NCBI GenBank assembly: GCA_964436315.1
Contig: CAYTCZ010000101.1
Location: forward strand, 1-14,362
DNA from: CAYTCZ01 sp964436315
Lineage (GTDB): Bacteria > Actinomycetota > Thermoleophilia > Gaiellales > Gaiellaceae
Direction of reading: 5' to 3'
Length of the DNA: 14,362 nt
In this document: one piece after another, positions 1 to 7,350 of the stretch
Layout of the letters: each line of letters begins with the position of its first letter
How positions within the stretch are numbered: position 1 is the first letter of the stretch
Notes under the pieces: generated by a model
Seen by the model: the letters and a program-made list of their open reading frames with translations, nothing else
Told to the model about the DNA's origin: nothing
Database searches by the model: none
Position numbers and translations under genes: made by a program

Positions 1-2
1 TC

Positions 3-38
3 GGCCTGCTCGCGTTTCGCTCGGCCAAACACAACTGA
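3..38 (+). CDS. Possible 3' end of an upstream gene
   Basis: Frame 3 reads GLLAFRSAKHN and stops with TGA at 36-38. The peptide resembles the end of a last membrane helix followed by a short basic tail, as in many permeases, and the codons mostly end in G or C. With only eleven residues visible this is a guess; frame 1 is also open to a TAG at 76-78. Confidence 0.2.
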   Translation, partial: GLLAFRSAKHN

Positions 39-77
39 ACCCGACCGGGAGCACTTAGCCGGAGATCCGCCGTTGTA

Positions 78-91
78 GCGCCGGCCGGCGC
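78..91. repeat. 14-base GC palindrome
   Basis: GCGCCGGCCGGCGC is a perfect inverted repeat without spacer. It may be a protein-binding site, part of a terminator for the preceding gene, or simply chance in GC-rich DNA. No T-tract follows on either side. Confidence 0.3.
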
Positions 92-304
92 GGCCCCAAT
101 CCTCGTGTGTTCGACCGATTTCAGTGGGTCTTGGGGGAACCACCGCTTGCCCACCGCCCGCCAATGAGGCTAACCGGGGAAAACGAGCGCGAGTGTCACG
201 AAGCGTGCCGTTGGTGCGCCGCTTCTGACCGGGCCCCGGCCGTCCCTGGGGTGCTTCTTACAGAGTCGGGCCGGCAGTGTGTAGGAACTCTCCACATCGG
301 CAGG

Positions 305-319
305 ACCGACTCTGTCGGT
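305..319. repeat. Inverted repeat ACCGAC-N3-GTCGGT
   Basis: A perfect six-base inverted repeat with a three-base centre, about 100 bases before the amidotransferase start codon. Its size and position would suit a regulator half-site pair or a small RNA hairpin in the operon leader. Function is inference only. Confidence 0.3.
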
Positions 320-369
320 ATCTTGCCTGCAAACAGACATATCCATGGCCCAAACTCCCAGGAGCAGCA

Positions 370-386
370 GTGTCGATTAGCGACAC
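370..386. repeat. Inverted repeat GTGTCG-N5-CGACAC
   Basis: A perfect six-base inverted repeat with loop ATTAG ends 29 bases before the amidotransferase ATG and 18 bases before its Shine-Dalgarno sequence. The position would allow a repressor or activator site, or a leader hairpin close to the ribosome-binding site. Both readings are speculative. Confidence 0.35.
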
Positions 387-404
387 CTAAGCTGTGTGAG
401 AGAG

Positions 405-409
405 AGGAG
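405..409 (+). promoter_or_regulatory. Ribosome-binding site that fixes the operon's first start
   Basis: AGGAG lies six bases before ATG 416. It decides the start in favour of 416 over the in-frame ATG at 107. Starting at 416 also places Cys directly after Met, as class II amidotransferases require. Confidence 0.8.
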
Positions 410-415
410 CGCAAC

Positions 416-1330
416 ATGTGCGGGATCGCGGGGATCCTCTACAAAGGCAACGGGAAGCGCGGCGATCTCGGTACCGACCTCATCACAATGCTGGACGGTT
501 GCCAGCATCGGGGCCCCGACTCGACCGGATTTGCCCTCTATCACCCTACGAACGGAGACGGGCACCTGCGACTTCGTTTCTTCGTTGGCGAAGGCGACGA
601 GGCGCGCGAGACCGTCGAGCGGATCCGCACGCGTCTGTCGGAGTTCAACGCTGAGATCGTCGAGGAGACGGGCGAAGGCTCGACGCACGCGTTCGTCGTC
701 AGCTTTGACGGCGATATCCAGAATTTCGCCTATGCCATGGAGCAGGTCGCCAAGGTGGTCTCGATTGGCGAAAGCCTCGACATCGTCAAGGACGTTGGGG
801 GCGCGCACGATGTGGACGACGAGTACCACATTGCTGGTTTCGAGGGAACGCACGGAATTGGACACGTCCGCCTTGCGACCGAGTCCGACGTGACGCCCGA
901 CGCGTCGCACCCGTTCTGGGCCACCGGTTTTGCCGATGTCTCGATCGTCCACAACGGACAGATCACGAACTACTGGAAGATGCGCCGCCGACTCGAGAAG
1001 CGCGGCTTCGAATTCAACACCGAGAACGACAGCGAGTTGATCGCGGTCTACCTCGCTGACAAGCACGCACAGGGAATCTCACTTGAACAGGCGCTTGCCT
1101 CCTCGATCGAAGACCTCGACGGAACGTTCTCGTTCCTCGTCTCCACCAAAGACGAAATCGGCTACGCGAAGGACAGACTCGCCGCGAAGCCGATGGTCAT
1201 GTACGAAACCGATGAGCTTGTCGCGATCGCATCGGAGGAAGTCAGCCTCAACAGACTCTTCCCGGGCCAGTCACTCCAGACGAGGGAGCCGGCGCCGGGC
1301 ACCTATCGCACATGGCGCAGATCGACTTAG
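416..1330 (+). CDS. Class II glutamine amidotransferase subunit of a split (GlxB/MgsA-like) glutamate synthase
   Basis: 304 residues. The N-terminal MCGIAG gives the Cys nucleophile once Met is removed. The other Ntn-type amidotransferase landmarks are visible: QHRGPDS (30-36), GHVRLAT (149-155), VHNGQITN (178-185) and ENDSE (203-207). Proteins of this family hydrolyse glutamine and pass the ammonia to a partner synthase in the cytoplasm. Canonical GltB carries this domain at the N-terminus of a roughly 1500-residue chain; here it is a separate protein, as in GlxB or MgsA of N-methylglutamate synthase. The following gene begins 19 bases before this stop, so the two are probably translationally coupled. 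Substrate cannot be told from sequence: ordinary glutamate synthase or an N-alkylglutamate synthase are both possible. The ATG at 416 is chosen because of the RBS and the catalytic Cys2. Confidence 0.9.
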   Translation: MCGIAGILYKGNGKRGDLGTDLITMLDGCQHRGPDSTGFALYHPTNGDGHLRLRFFVGEGDEARETVERIRTRLSEFNAEIVEETGEGSTHAFVVSFDGDIQNFAYAMEQVAKVVSIGESLDIVKDVGGAHDVDDEYHIAGFEGTHGIGHVRLATESDVTPDASHPFWATGFADVSIVHNGQITNYWKMRRRLEKRGFEFNTENDSELIAVYLADKHAQGISLEQALASSIEDLDGTFSFLVSTKDEIGYAKDRLAAKPMVMYETDELVAIASEEVSLNRLFPGQSLQTREPAPGTYRTWRRST

Positions 1331-3267
1331 CTACGACCAGCGTTACCGACGCGAACGAGCTCCTCCGTCGCTACGGGGCCGAAGGGGAGGACGTCGAGTT
1401 CATCAATCCCGACGCCCGACATCACATCGGCGTTGGACTCGTCCACCCGATCACGGTGCACATCCGAGGATCGGCAGGATACTTCTGTGCGGGCCTGACC
1501 GACGGTCCGCGGTTCGAGGTCGACGCGAACGTCGGCTGGGGGCTTGCCGACAACATGTACAGCGGCTCGGTTGTCGTCCACGGAAATGCAAGCGCGATCC
1601 CGGCAGTCGCGATCCGAGGAGCCGAGGTCGTCGTTCACGGCAATATCGGCTCGCGCGCAGGACAGGTGATGAAAGAGGGAACGCTCTGCTGCGCCGGCAA
1701 CGCGAATTTCATGGCCGGGTACATGATGTACGGGGGCCGCCTGATCATCTGCGGCGAGTCCGGGGAGCAGGTCGGACAGGACATGACCGGCGGCACGATC
1801 TACGTCGGCGGCAAAGTCCAGTCGCTCGGCACCGATGCGGAACTGACGGATCTCCCACGCGACGAAGAAGACGAGATTCTCGAGTTCCTCGATCGCTACG
1901 AGATCCCATTCAGGGGAAAGTTCCAGCGGATCGCCAACGCGGGCAAACACCTTCGTTATGCGCGGACCGAACCGCGGGTTCGAGTGATCCCCTTCTTCGT
2001 TGCCTCCGAGCCAACGGACTACTGGAACGGGAAGGTGCAGGAGGACATTCACGTCAAGGCGCAGATCGGCCGTTACCGAATCCGTGGCTACGGCGCCGGT
2101 CGACCGCTCCCCCATCTCGACGACATCGTGTTCAAACACGACCTGTCGACGATCGACCCGGACCCGGAGGTGACGTCCAAGGTCGATCTCGCCACGCAGC
2201 TCGGCGGCCGCTTCGGCGCCACGCCGATCGATCTCTCGATGCCGGTGATGATCGCACCGATGAGCTTCGGCGCTTTGTCGAAGTCAACGAAAGTCGCACT
2301 CGCGAAGGCCTCCGCGCTCTCGGACATTGCTGACAACACCGGCGAGGGTGGGCTCATCCCCGAGGTGCGCGAGGCGGCGAAGCGGATCGTCTTCCAGTGT
2401 CTTGGCGGGCGGCTTGGCTGGAACATCCACGACATGCGGCGCGCGGACGGCATCGAGATCTACATCTCGCAGGGAGCGAAGCCCGGACTGGGCGGCCAGT
2501 TGATGGCCAAGAAGGTAACCGAGGAGATCGCTGAAATCCGTGGGATTCCGGCCGGCATCGACCTCCGCTCACCGTCGCGGCATCCGGATGTCCTCGGGGC
2601 TGACGACCTCGTGATCAAGGTCGAGGAGTTCCGCGAGGCGACGAACTGGGAAAAGCCCGTCTCCGTCAAGCTCGGAGCCGGGAGGGTTCGAGATGACATC
2701 AAGATCGCATACAAAGACGGATTCGACTACGTCTGCCTCGACGGTGTCCAGGGCTCAACCGGTGCCGCCGGGAACGAGGTCCTCGAGTTCGTCGGGATCC
2801 CGACCCTCTCGGCGGTCATGGAGGCCCTGGATGCGCTCGACGAGATCGGAGCAACCGGGATGCCACTCGTCCTCATGGGCGGGATCAAAGACGGGATCGA
2901 TACCGCGAAGGCGCTTGCCCTGGGGGCCCATTCGGTGGCCATGGGAACGAGCGCGATCATCGCCGGTGGCTGCATCGCCTGCTTGCAGTGCCACGTTGGA
3001 CAGTGCGTGGTCGGCATTGCAACCCAGGATCCTGAGCACGAGAAGCGCTACAGCGTCGATATGGAATCCTGGAATATCCATCGCTTTCTCGAAGCTGTAC
3101 GCTGGCAGCTCGCGTCGGTCGTCCGCGCACACGGATACCAACGCGCTAATCAGCTCTCGCGCGACGACCTGGTCGCGCTTACGCCTGAGGCCGCTGAGAT
3201 AACGCGACTGGAGTACGCGCCCGAATACGCGGAGCGCGATCCCGGCCAGCTCCAGCTTGCGTCGTAA
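1312..3267 (+). CDS. Glutamate synthase catalytic subunit: GXGXG domain fused to FMN-binding barrel (GlxC-GlxD-like fusion)
   Basis: 651 residues. Residues about 40-175 form the Gly-rich beta-helix (GXGXG) domain, with repeats such as VVVHGN and a closing YVGGKV (164-169). A linker (about 176-300) includes the GlxD-type stretch RGYGAGRPLPHLDD. The FMN-binding TIM barrel follows: MIAPMSFGALS (313-323), QGAKPGLGGQ, LMGGIKDG and the Fe-S motif CIACLQCHVGQC (554-565). The barrel reduces 2-iminoglutarate-type intermediates using FMN and a 3Fe-4S cluster fed by the GltD-like partner. In GltB the order is barrel then GXGXG; here it is reversed, matching a fusion of GlxC and GlxD in operon order. The start at 1312 overlaps the previous gene by 19 bases; no strong RBS is visible, so coupling is likely. 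The next gene follows after five bases. Confidence 0.9.
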   Translation: MAQIDLATTSVTDANELLRRYGAEGEDVEFINPDARHHIGVGLVHPITVHIRGSAGYFCAGLTDGPRFEVDANVGWGLADNMYSGSVVVHGNASAIPAVAIRGAEVVVHGNIGSRAGQVMKEGTLCCAGNANFMAGYMMYGGRLIICGESGEQVGQDMTGGTIYVGGKVQSLGTDAELTDLPRDEEDEILEFLDRYEIPFRGKFQRIANAGKHLRYARTEPRVRVIPFFVASEPTDYWNGKVQEDIHVKAQIGRYRIRGYGAGRPLPHLDDIVFKHDLSTIDPDPEVTSKVDLATQLGGRFGATPIDLSMPVMIAPMSFGALSKSTKVALAKASALSDIADNTGEGGLIPEVREAAKRIVFQCLGGRLGWNIHDMRRADGIEIYISQGAKPGLGGQLMAKKVTEEIAEIRGIPAGIDLRSPSRHPDVLGADDLVIKVEEFREATNWEKPVSVKLGAGRVRDDIKIAYKDGFDYVCLDGVQGSTGAAGNEVLEFVGIPTLSAVMEALDALDEIGATGMPLVLMGGIKDGIDTAKALALGAHSVAMGTSAIIAGGCIACLQCHVGQCVVGIATQDPEHEKRYSVDMESWNIHRFLEAVRWQLASVVRAHGYQRANQLSRDDLVALTPEAAEITRLEYAPEYAERDPGQLQLAS

Positions 3268-3272
3268 CTGAG

Positions 3273-5891
3273 ATGCCTCCGAACGAGTTCACCTCACCGC
3301 CGCCGATGGACGATCCATACGACATCGAGCGGGTCGCGACTCCGCAGGTGCCCCCGGAGTTCGAGCATGAAGACGACGTCGGCGAGCCGCACTTCGTCCC
3401 CGCGCCGTGCCAGGTCGCGTGTCCGATCGGCACGGACGCGCCCTCGTACATCGCCTACATCTGGGAGGGCAAAACGGAGGAGGCCTTCGAGGCGATTACT
3501 GCGACGAATCCGTTTAGCTCGATCTGTGGACGAGTCTGTGACGCCCCCTGCGAGCCCGCTTGCCGGCGAGCCGATTCAGATGGCCCGCTCGCGATTCGAA
3601 ACCTCAAGCGCTACATCATGGACAAGCTCGGGAAGACGTATCGCTTGCCGCCCGAGCCGGTTACCAAGACCGAGACGGTCGGAATCGTGGGGGGTGGTCC
3701 GGCTGGTCTCGCCGCCGCACAGGAGCTCGCGGAGTCCGGCTACGGCGTTCACGTCTACGAGCTGACCGACCGCCTGGGCGGCTACATGATTTGGGGAATC
3801 CCGGCCTTTCGCTGCCCTCCGGATGTGATCCAGGAGGACATGGACCGGCTGCTCGACCGCTTCCCCGGCATCGAAGTGCACCTCAACTGTGAGCTCGGGA
3901 AAGACGTGACGCTCGATGAGTTGAAGGAGCGACATGACGCCGTGCTGCTCACGATCGGAGCCTGGTGGGGCAAGGGGCTCGAGCTCGAAGGAGCCGAGGG
4001 TGATGAGCGCGTCATCGACGGCGTGACGTTCCTCCGTCGGGTCAACGCCGGCGAACGTCCGGAGCTGCCTGGGCGCGTCATCGTCGTCGGAGCGGGAGAC
4101 GTCTCGATGGACGCCTGCCGTGTTGCCAAACGACTCCCGGGTTGTGAGGAGGTTCAGGTGCTCTATCGGCGAGGGCCCGACGAGATTCCAGCGCGCCGGG
4201 ATGAGCTCGAGGGTGCGATCGAGGAGGGGGTCGAGTTCATCTACTACACGCAGCCGATCGGTGTGGCTTCAGAGAATGGGTCGTTTACGGTCCGCTGCTT
4301 GAAGACTGAACTCGCAGAGCCCGGCGACGACGGCCGACGTCTGCCGGTAGAAGTGCATGGCTCGGAGCACGACTACGAAGCCGGCATGATCATCCTTGCT
4401 ACGGGCCAGAAGGCGGTGTCGGATCACCTCGACGACCGCGGCATGATGGAAGACGAGAAGGTCCGCACCGACTGGGATTCGATGCGAACCGAAGACCCGA
4501 AGATCTTCGCGGCCGGCGACGGCGCCTTCGGTCCGTCGACGATCGTGATGGCGATGCATCACGGTCAGCGAGCTGCCTACTACGTCAAGGCGTTTCTCGA
4601 AGGTGTCGAGGATCCGCTCCCGTATCGCACGCCATACAAGACGAGAAGGGTGCCGATCGCGGACGATCCTGACTGGGAGGTCTTCGCCCGGGAGCATCAG
4701 ACGTTCCACGGTTTGGGCGCGAAACCGATCGAGTTTCCCGAAATCGAGGACACGTACGACGACGAGTCGGCGCGGCGCGAAGCCGCGCGCTGCTACCGCT
4801 GTGACGCGGAGACTGGTTCAGCGGACTACAGCGTCGGATCGCGCGAAGACATCTTTGTCATGGCACGGACGAAGCCCGAAGATGCGACCAAGCAGCGAGC
4901 CGTTTTCACGAGACGACTAAGCATTCGTGAAAACCCGTTTCCGACCGATAGGCCGGCGACTCTCGAGGATCTCGTCTTCCTACCGGCGAACCTCTCACGC
5001 CTCGTCATCGATCCGTACCGCGATGCGTGCAACGTGTCGACGCAGATCGGCTCGCTCGAGTTCGATCTACCGTTCCTCGCGACCGGATTCGACGGAGCCG
5101 GTAGCGAGGTGAAAGGGGCGATTCGTACTGGGCTCGCCGCTCTGGGACTCGGCTATCTCGGACGAAAGTCCGTCGGTGGGAGCGTGCCGTGGCTGCAGCT
5201 CGTCGTATCGGAGGACGAGCCCAGTCGCGAGGCGGCCGCGCTTATCGCCGTTTGCGCAGACCGAGCTGAGCTTTCAGCTCCCGAGCGGCTCCACGACGAT
5301 CAGCTACTCGGGATCACTGCCACCGCCCCTCAGCTACGAGAAGCAATCCCGTTTGCCCTCGCCCAGGAGTTCGATGTTCTGGTTCTCGACGGCAATCCCT
5401 CGGTAACAGGAACCTGGAGCGAGCTGGCGGGGCCGCCGGACCTGACCGTGCTACGGGACGCCATCCGGATCCTTCGGGAGCTAAACCGCGAGGAAGACAT
5501 CGACCTTCTCTATTTCGGTGGAGTTCGCTCCGGTACCGATGCGGCGAAACTCCTCGCTCTCGGTGCGAACGCCGTCGTCGTTGGGGTCTCGCTCGCGGTT
5601 GCCCTCGGCGGCGAAATCCGAAACGGCGAACTCAACTTCTACGGGAACATCGGGAGCGATGAGCGAGCGGAGAAGACGGAGCTCTTTCTCAAAGCGCTGA
5701 GTAGCGAGGCTTCGATCATGGCGCGGTGCACCGGCAAGACCGATGTCCACAATCTCGAATCCGAGGACATTCGCTCGATCACGGTGACGACGGCCAGGGC
5801 CGCCGGGGTGCCGCTCTCCGGCGTGAGCCGTGACAACCACCTTCACCTCGAACCGTCGGGTTGGAGCCCAGCGAGGTTCGGCAAGGGTTGA
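3273..5891 (+). CDS. GltD-like NAD(P)H oxidoreductase fused to a degenerate FMN-barrel domain
   Basis: 872 residues, against roughly 450-500 for a usual GltD. An N-terminal Fe-S domain has Cys 46, 50, 85, 89, 93 and 97, but lacks the first CxxC pair of E. coli-type GltD. An FAD Rossmann fold follows (GIVGGGPAGL, 137-146), then an NAD(P) fold (VVGAGDVSMD, 271-280), the ATGQK and AAGDGAFG signatures, and a CYRC pair (507-510). This half should oxidise NAD(P)H and pass electrons to the FMN subunit. Residues about 565-860 resemble a GlxD-type FMN barrel: a start like GlxD's SRY...YR..C region, FGGVRSGTDAAKLLALGA (748-765) and an end like GlxD's (TGKTDVHNLESEDI). The QGAKPG loop and the Fe-S cysteines are missing, so it is probably structural or regulatory. 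Met12 (3306) is an alternative start; neither has a clear RBS. Confidence 0.85.
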   Translation: MPPNEFTSPPPMDDPYDIERVATPQVPPEFEHEDDVGEPHFVPAPCQVACPIGTDAPSYIAYIWEGKTEEAFEAITATNPFSSICGRVCDAPCEPACRRADSDGPLAIRNLKRYIMDKLGKTYRLPPEPVTKTETVGIVGGGPAGLAAAQELAESGYGVHVYELTDRLGGYMIWGIPAFRCPPDVIQEDMDRLLDRFPGIEVHLNCELGKDVTLDELKERHDAVLLTIGAWWGKGLELEGAEGDERVIDGVTFLRRVNAGERPELPGRVIVVGAGDVSMDACRVAKRLPGCEEVQVLYRRGPDEIPARRDELEGAIEEGVEFIYYTQPIGVASENGSFTVRCLKTELAEPGDDGRRLPVEVHGSEHDYEAGMIILATGQKAVSDHLDDRGMMEDEKVRTDWDSMRTEDPKIFAAGDGAFGPSTIVMAMHHGQRAAYYVKAFLEGVEDPLPYRTPYKTRRVPIADDPDWEVFAREHQTFHGLGAKPIEFPEIEDTYDDESARREAARCYRCDAETGSADYSVGSREDIFVMARTKPEDATKQRAVFTRRLSIRENPFPTDRPATLEDLVFLPANLSRLVIDPYRDACNVSTQIGSLEFDLPFLATGFDGAGSEVKGAIRTGLAALGLGYLGRKSVGGSVPWLQLVVSEDEPSREAAALIAVCADRAELSAPERLHDDQLLGITATAPQLREAIPFALAQEFDVLVLDGNPSVTGTWSELAGPPDLTVLRDAIRILRELNREEDIDLLYFGGVRSGTDAAKLLALGANAVVVGVSLAVALGGEIRNGELNFYGNIGSDERAEKTELFLKALSSEASIMARCTGKTDVHNLESEDIRSITVTTARAAGVPLSGVSRDNHLHLEPSGWSPARFGKG

Positions 5892-6302
5892 GTGGAACTC
5901 GACGCCGCAAGAGAATTCATGAGGGAGAACCACCGGGGCATCCTCGCGACCCGTCGTGCCGATGGAGGCATTCAGCAGAGTCCAATTCTCGTCGCGGTCG
6001 ACGACGACGGGAGGGCGATCATTTCGAGCCGCGAGGCGGCATACAAGGTCAAGAACCTTCGCCGAAACCCGTGGGCTCAGCTTTGCGTTTTCACCGACAA
6101 GTTCTTCGGGCCCTGGATCGTTGCGGAAGGGCAAGGAGAAGTTCTGTCCCTCCCGGAAGCAATGGACCCGCTGATCGACTACTACAAGCGATTTCCGGAT
6201 CCGAATCCGCCGTGGGACGAATACCGGGAGCGGATGCGCCGCGAGAAGCGCGTACTCATTCGGATCGCCCTCGAGAGCACCGGCCCCGCCAAGCAGGGCT
6301 GA
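5892..6302 (+). CDS. PPOX-class flavin/F420-dependent oxidoreductase
   Basis: 136 residues, the usual size of the pyridoxamine-phosphate-oxidase-like split-barrel family, in particular the Rv1155-like 'probable F420-dependent' branch. Landmarks are GILATRRADGG near the N-terminus, SSREAAYKVKNLRRNP in the middle, and FFGPW. Members bind F420, FMN or other cofactors and reduce small substrates; the individual substrate is not predictable. The GTG start directly abuts the TGA of the GltD-like gene. AAGGG (5883-5887) lies four bases ahead, so translation is probably coupled and the protein belongs to the same operon. The GTG is preferred over ATG 5919 because family members have the extra AAREF-type helix before the first strand. 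No terminator was recognised after the stop. Confidence 0.8.
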   Translation: MELDAAREFMRENHRGILATRRADGGIQQSPILVAVDDDGRAIISSREAAYKVKNLRRNPWAQLCVFTDKFFGPWIVAEGQGEVLSLPEAMDPLIDYYKRFPDPNPPWDEYRERMRREKRVLIRIALESTGPAKQG

Positions 6303-6319
6303 CGACCCTATGACGGTCT

Positions 6320-6514
6320 CTACGCCGAAACGGCGCGGTGGAGCCGTCTCAGGACCCTCGCCCTCTCATCGCTCTCCCGCGCAAAGGCCGCATGGGCGAC
6401 GCTACCGCTCGAGAAATGCAGCTCACGCGCCCTCGCCGCTAGTCGTTCCTCAGACGACGCGAGCTTCTGGAGTAGGGATCCAGCAACCTGGAGCTCCCTC
6501 GTGCTGAGATCCAC
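6320..6514 (-). CDS. Hypothetical small protein, start uncertain
   Basis: 64 residues from a GTG, rich in Leu, Arg, Ser and Glu, and probably helical (STRELQVAGSLLQKLASSEE). Codons end mostly in G or C, as in its neighbours. No family is recognised. The frame stays open upstream past 6691 without any ATG, GTG or TTG, and the residues just before the GTG (YRYERTSEDGWILRLS) also look protein-like, so this may be the tail of a longer or broken gene. There is no clear RBS. It lies between the convergent ends of the PPOX gene and the minus-strand membrane-protein gene. It could equally be chance. Confidence 0.3.
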   Translation of the reverse strand: MDLSTRELQVAGSLLQKLASSEERLAARARELHFSSGSVAHAAFARESDERARVLRRLHRAVSA

Positions 6515-6609
6515 GCTCAGACGCAGGATCCATCCGTCTTCCGAGGTGCGCTCATACCGATAAGTGTTGGCCGCTGACGGGGCGGAGGGAATCGGGAATT
6601 TCTCTGATC

Positions 6610-6632
6610 TTCCCCCGATAGCGCCGGGGGAA
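6610..6632. repeat. Strong GC hairpin between convergent genes
   Basis: TTCCCCCG, a seven-base loop and CGGGGGAA make an 8-bp perfect stem. It lies 59 bases beyond the stop of the minus-strand membrane-protein gene and about 300 bases beyond the + operon. Neither side has a T-run, so it is not a typical intrinsic terminator, though it could stall polymerase or protect a 3' end. Confidence 0.35.
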
Positions 6633-6640
6633 AGGTCAGG

Positions 6641-6652
6641 GGAAACGTTTCC
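6641..6652. repeat. 12-base palindrome GGAAACGTTTCC
   Basis: A perfect 12-base palindrome eight bases from the preceding hairpin. It has the look of a dimeric-regulator operator (LacI-type sites have similar centres), but it lies between gene ends rather than in an obvious promoter. Function is unassigned. Confidence 0.3.
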
Positions 6653-6690
6653 GTCCGGTTGGGAAGAACTCGGCCGTTCGCCGGGGAGTG

Positions 6691-7350
6691 CTAGTGGTCG
6701 TCGTCGAAGTGGCCCGACGCTGAGTCTCCGATTCGAATGGCAAGTGCCACGGTCAGTGCGGTCGCGATCAGGATCCAGCCGCCGAGCTCAGCTCCTTCTT
6801 CAAACGCGATCTCGAGATCGTGCGCAGCCGAATCGGCGAAGTTTCCGTCAGTCGCAAACTGCAGCACTCCGCCCAGTCCTTCTCCTCCGATCGCCAAAAC
6901 CAGGAGCACGAGGCCGAAGGTAATCGCCTTCGGCGACCATCCGCGCGTGCTCCGGCCGACGTTCCAGAGGAGGATGGCCGCAAGCGCAAATAGTGGCGCG
7001 TACAGAATGAGGAACAGTCGACCACCGAGGTATTCGGGCATGCCCAGGCCTGTGGCGAAATCCCAGCCGACCATCTCATGCACCTGGACGACATCGTCAA
7101 GCGAGAAGAACGCGAGAATTCCGGCGAGCAGGAGGGAAGATCGGCGGCTCTCCGGAAAAACGAGGGCGAAGACAACCATCACCAGCGCGGCGCCGAAGAC
7201 GGCTACCGAACTTGCCCACGTGAATGTGTTGCCTTCAAACCCGGCGTCGAGGGGCTCGAACCTGCCGTTGAAGACAAGGGCGTTCGCCAGGTGAAGCACT
7301 GTTTGGACGCTGACTGCGACAATCGCTAGCGCGACTCCCGCGGTGCGCAA
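6691..7350 (-). CDS. Multi-pass membrane protein of unknown function
   Basis: 219 residues with about six hydrophobic segments (4-27, 45-65, 71-83, 109-129, 141-163, 188-206). Conserved-looking charged residues sit at helix ends: SLDDVVQVHE (83-92) and EEGAELGGW (184-192). Paired acidic/His motifs of this kind occur in uncharacterised actinobacterial membrane proteins, and a metal or proton role is conceivable but unproven. The C-terminus is acidic with His (GHFDDDH). The only normal in-frame start is the TTG at 7350; the frame stays open to 7566 upstream without ATG, GTG or TTG. An ATG at 7433 in another frame gives a plausible N-terminus (MDARESTKPDLL) that would join this frame if one base were missing near 7375. 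So the N-terminus may be wrong. The gene stands alone. Confidence 0.65.
   Translation of the reverse strand: MRTAGVALAIVAVSVQTVLHLANALVFNGRFEPLDAGFEGNTFTWASSVAVFGAALVMVVFALVFPESRRSSLLLAGILAFFSLDDVVQVHEMVGWDFATGLGMPEYLGGRLFLILYAPLFALAAILLWNVGRSTRGWSPKAITFGLVLLVLAIGGEGLGGVLQFATDGNFADSAAHDLEIAFEEGAELGGWILIATALTVALAIRIGDSASGHFDDDH

Larger units (their letters stand above)
39..415. other. Leader region upstream of the glutamate synthase operon
   Basis: About 380 bases with no convincing gene. The frame of the amidotransferase is open from 107, but its translation there is rich in Arg, Cys, His and Pro and resembles no amidotransferase N-terminus, so it is taken as untranslated. The stretch holds a 14-base palindrome at 78-91 and two short hairpin-capable inverted repeats at 305-319 and 370-386. 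The operon promoter should lie here, but I could not pick a well-spaced -35/-10 pair, and no riboswitch class was recognised. Confidence 0.5.

Noticed and set aside
107..415. In-frame N-terminal extension of the amidotransferase from ATG 107
   Set aside because: It would bury the catalytic Cys, its sequence is not protein-like, and a good RBS precedes ATG 416.
39..415. Riboswitch in the operon leader (c-di-AMP, glycine, cobalamin or glutamine type)
   Set aside because: Some GGGGGAACC-like stretches were suggestive, but no full conserved core of any class could be assembled by eye.
377..1066. Long minus-strand frame opposite the amidotransferase gene
   Set aside because: A mirror of GC-rich coding on the other strand; the + strand protein carries clear catalytic motifs.
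6310..6507. + strand small ORF after the PPOX gene
   Set aside because: Arg/Pro/Ser-rich and without RBS or motif; the minus-strand frame here looks more coding-like.
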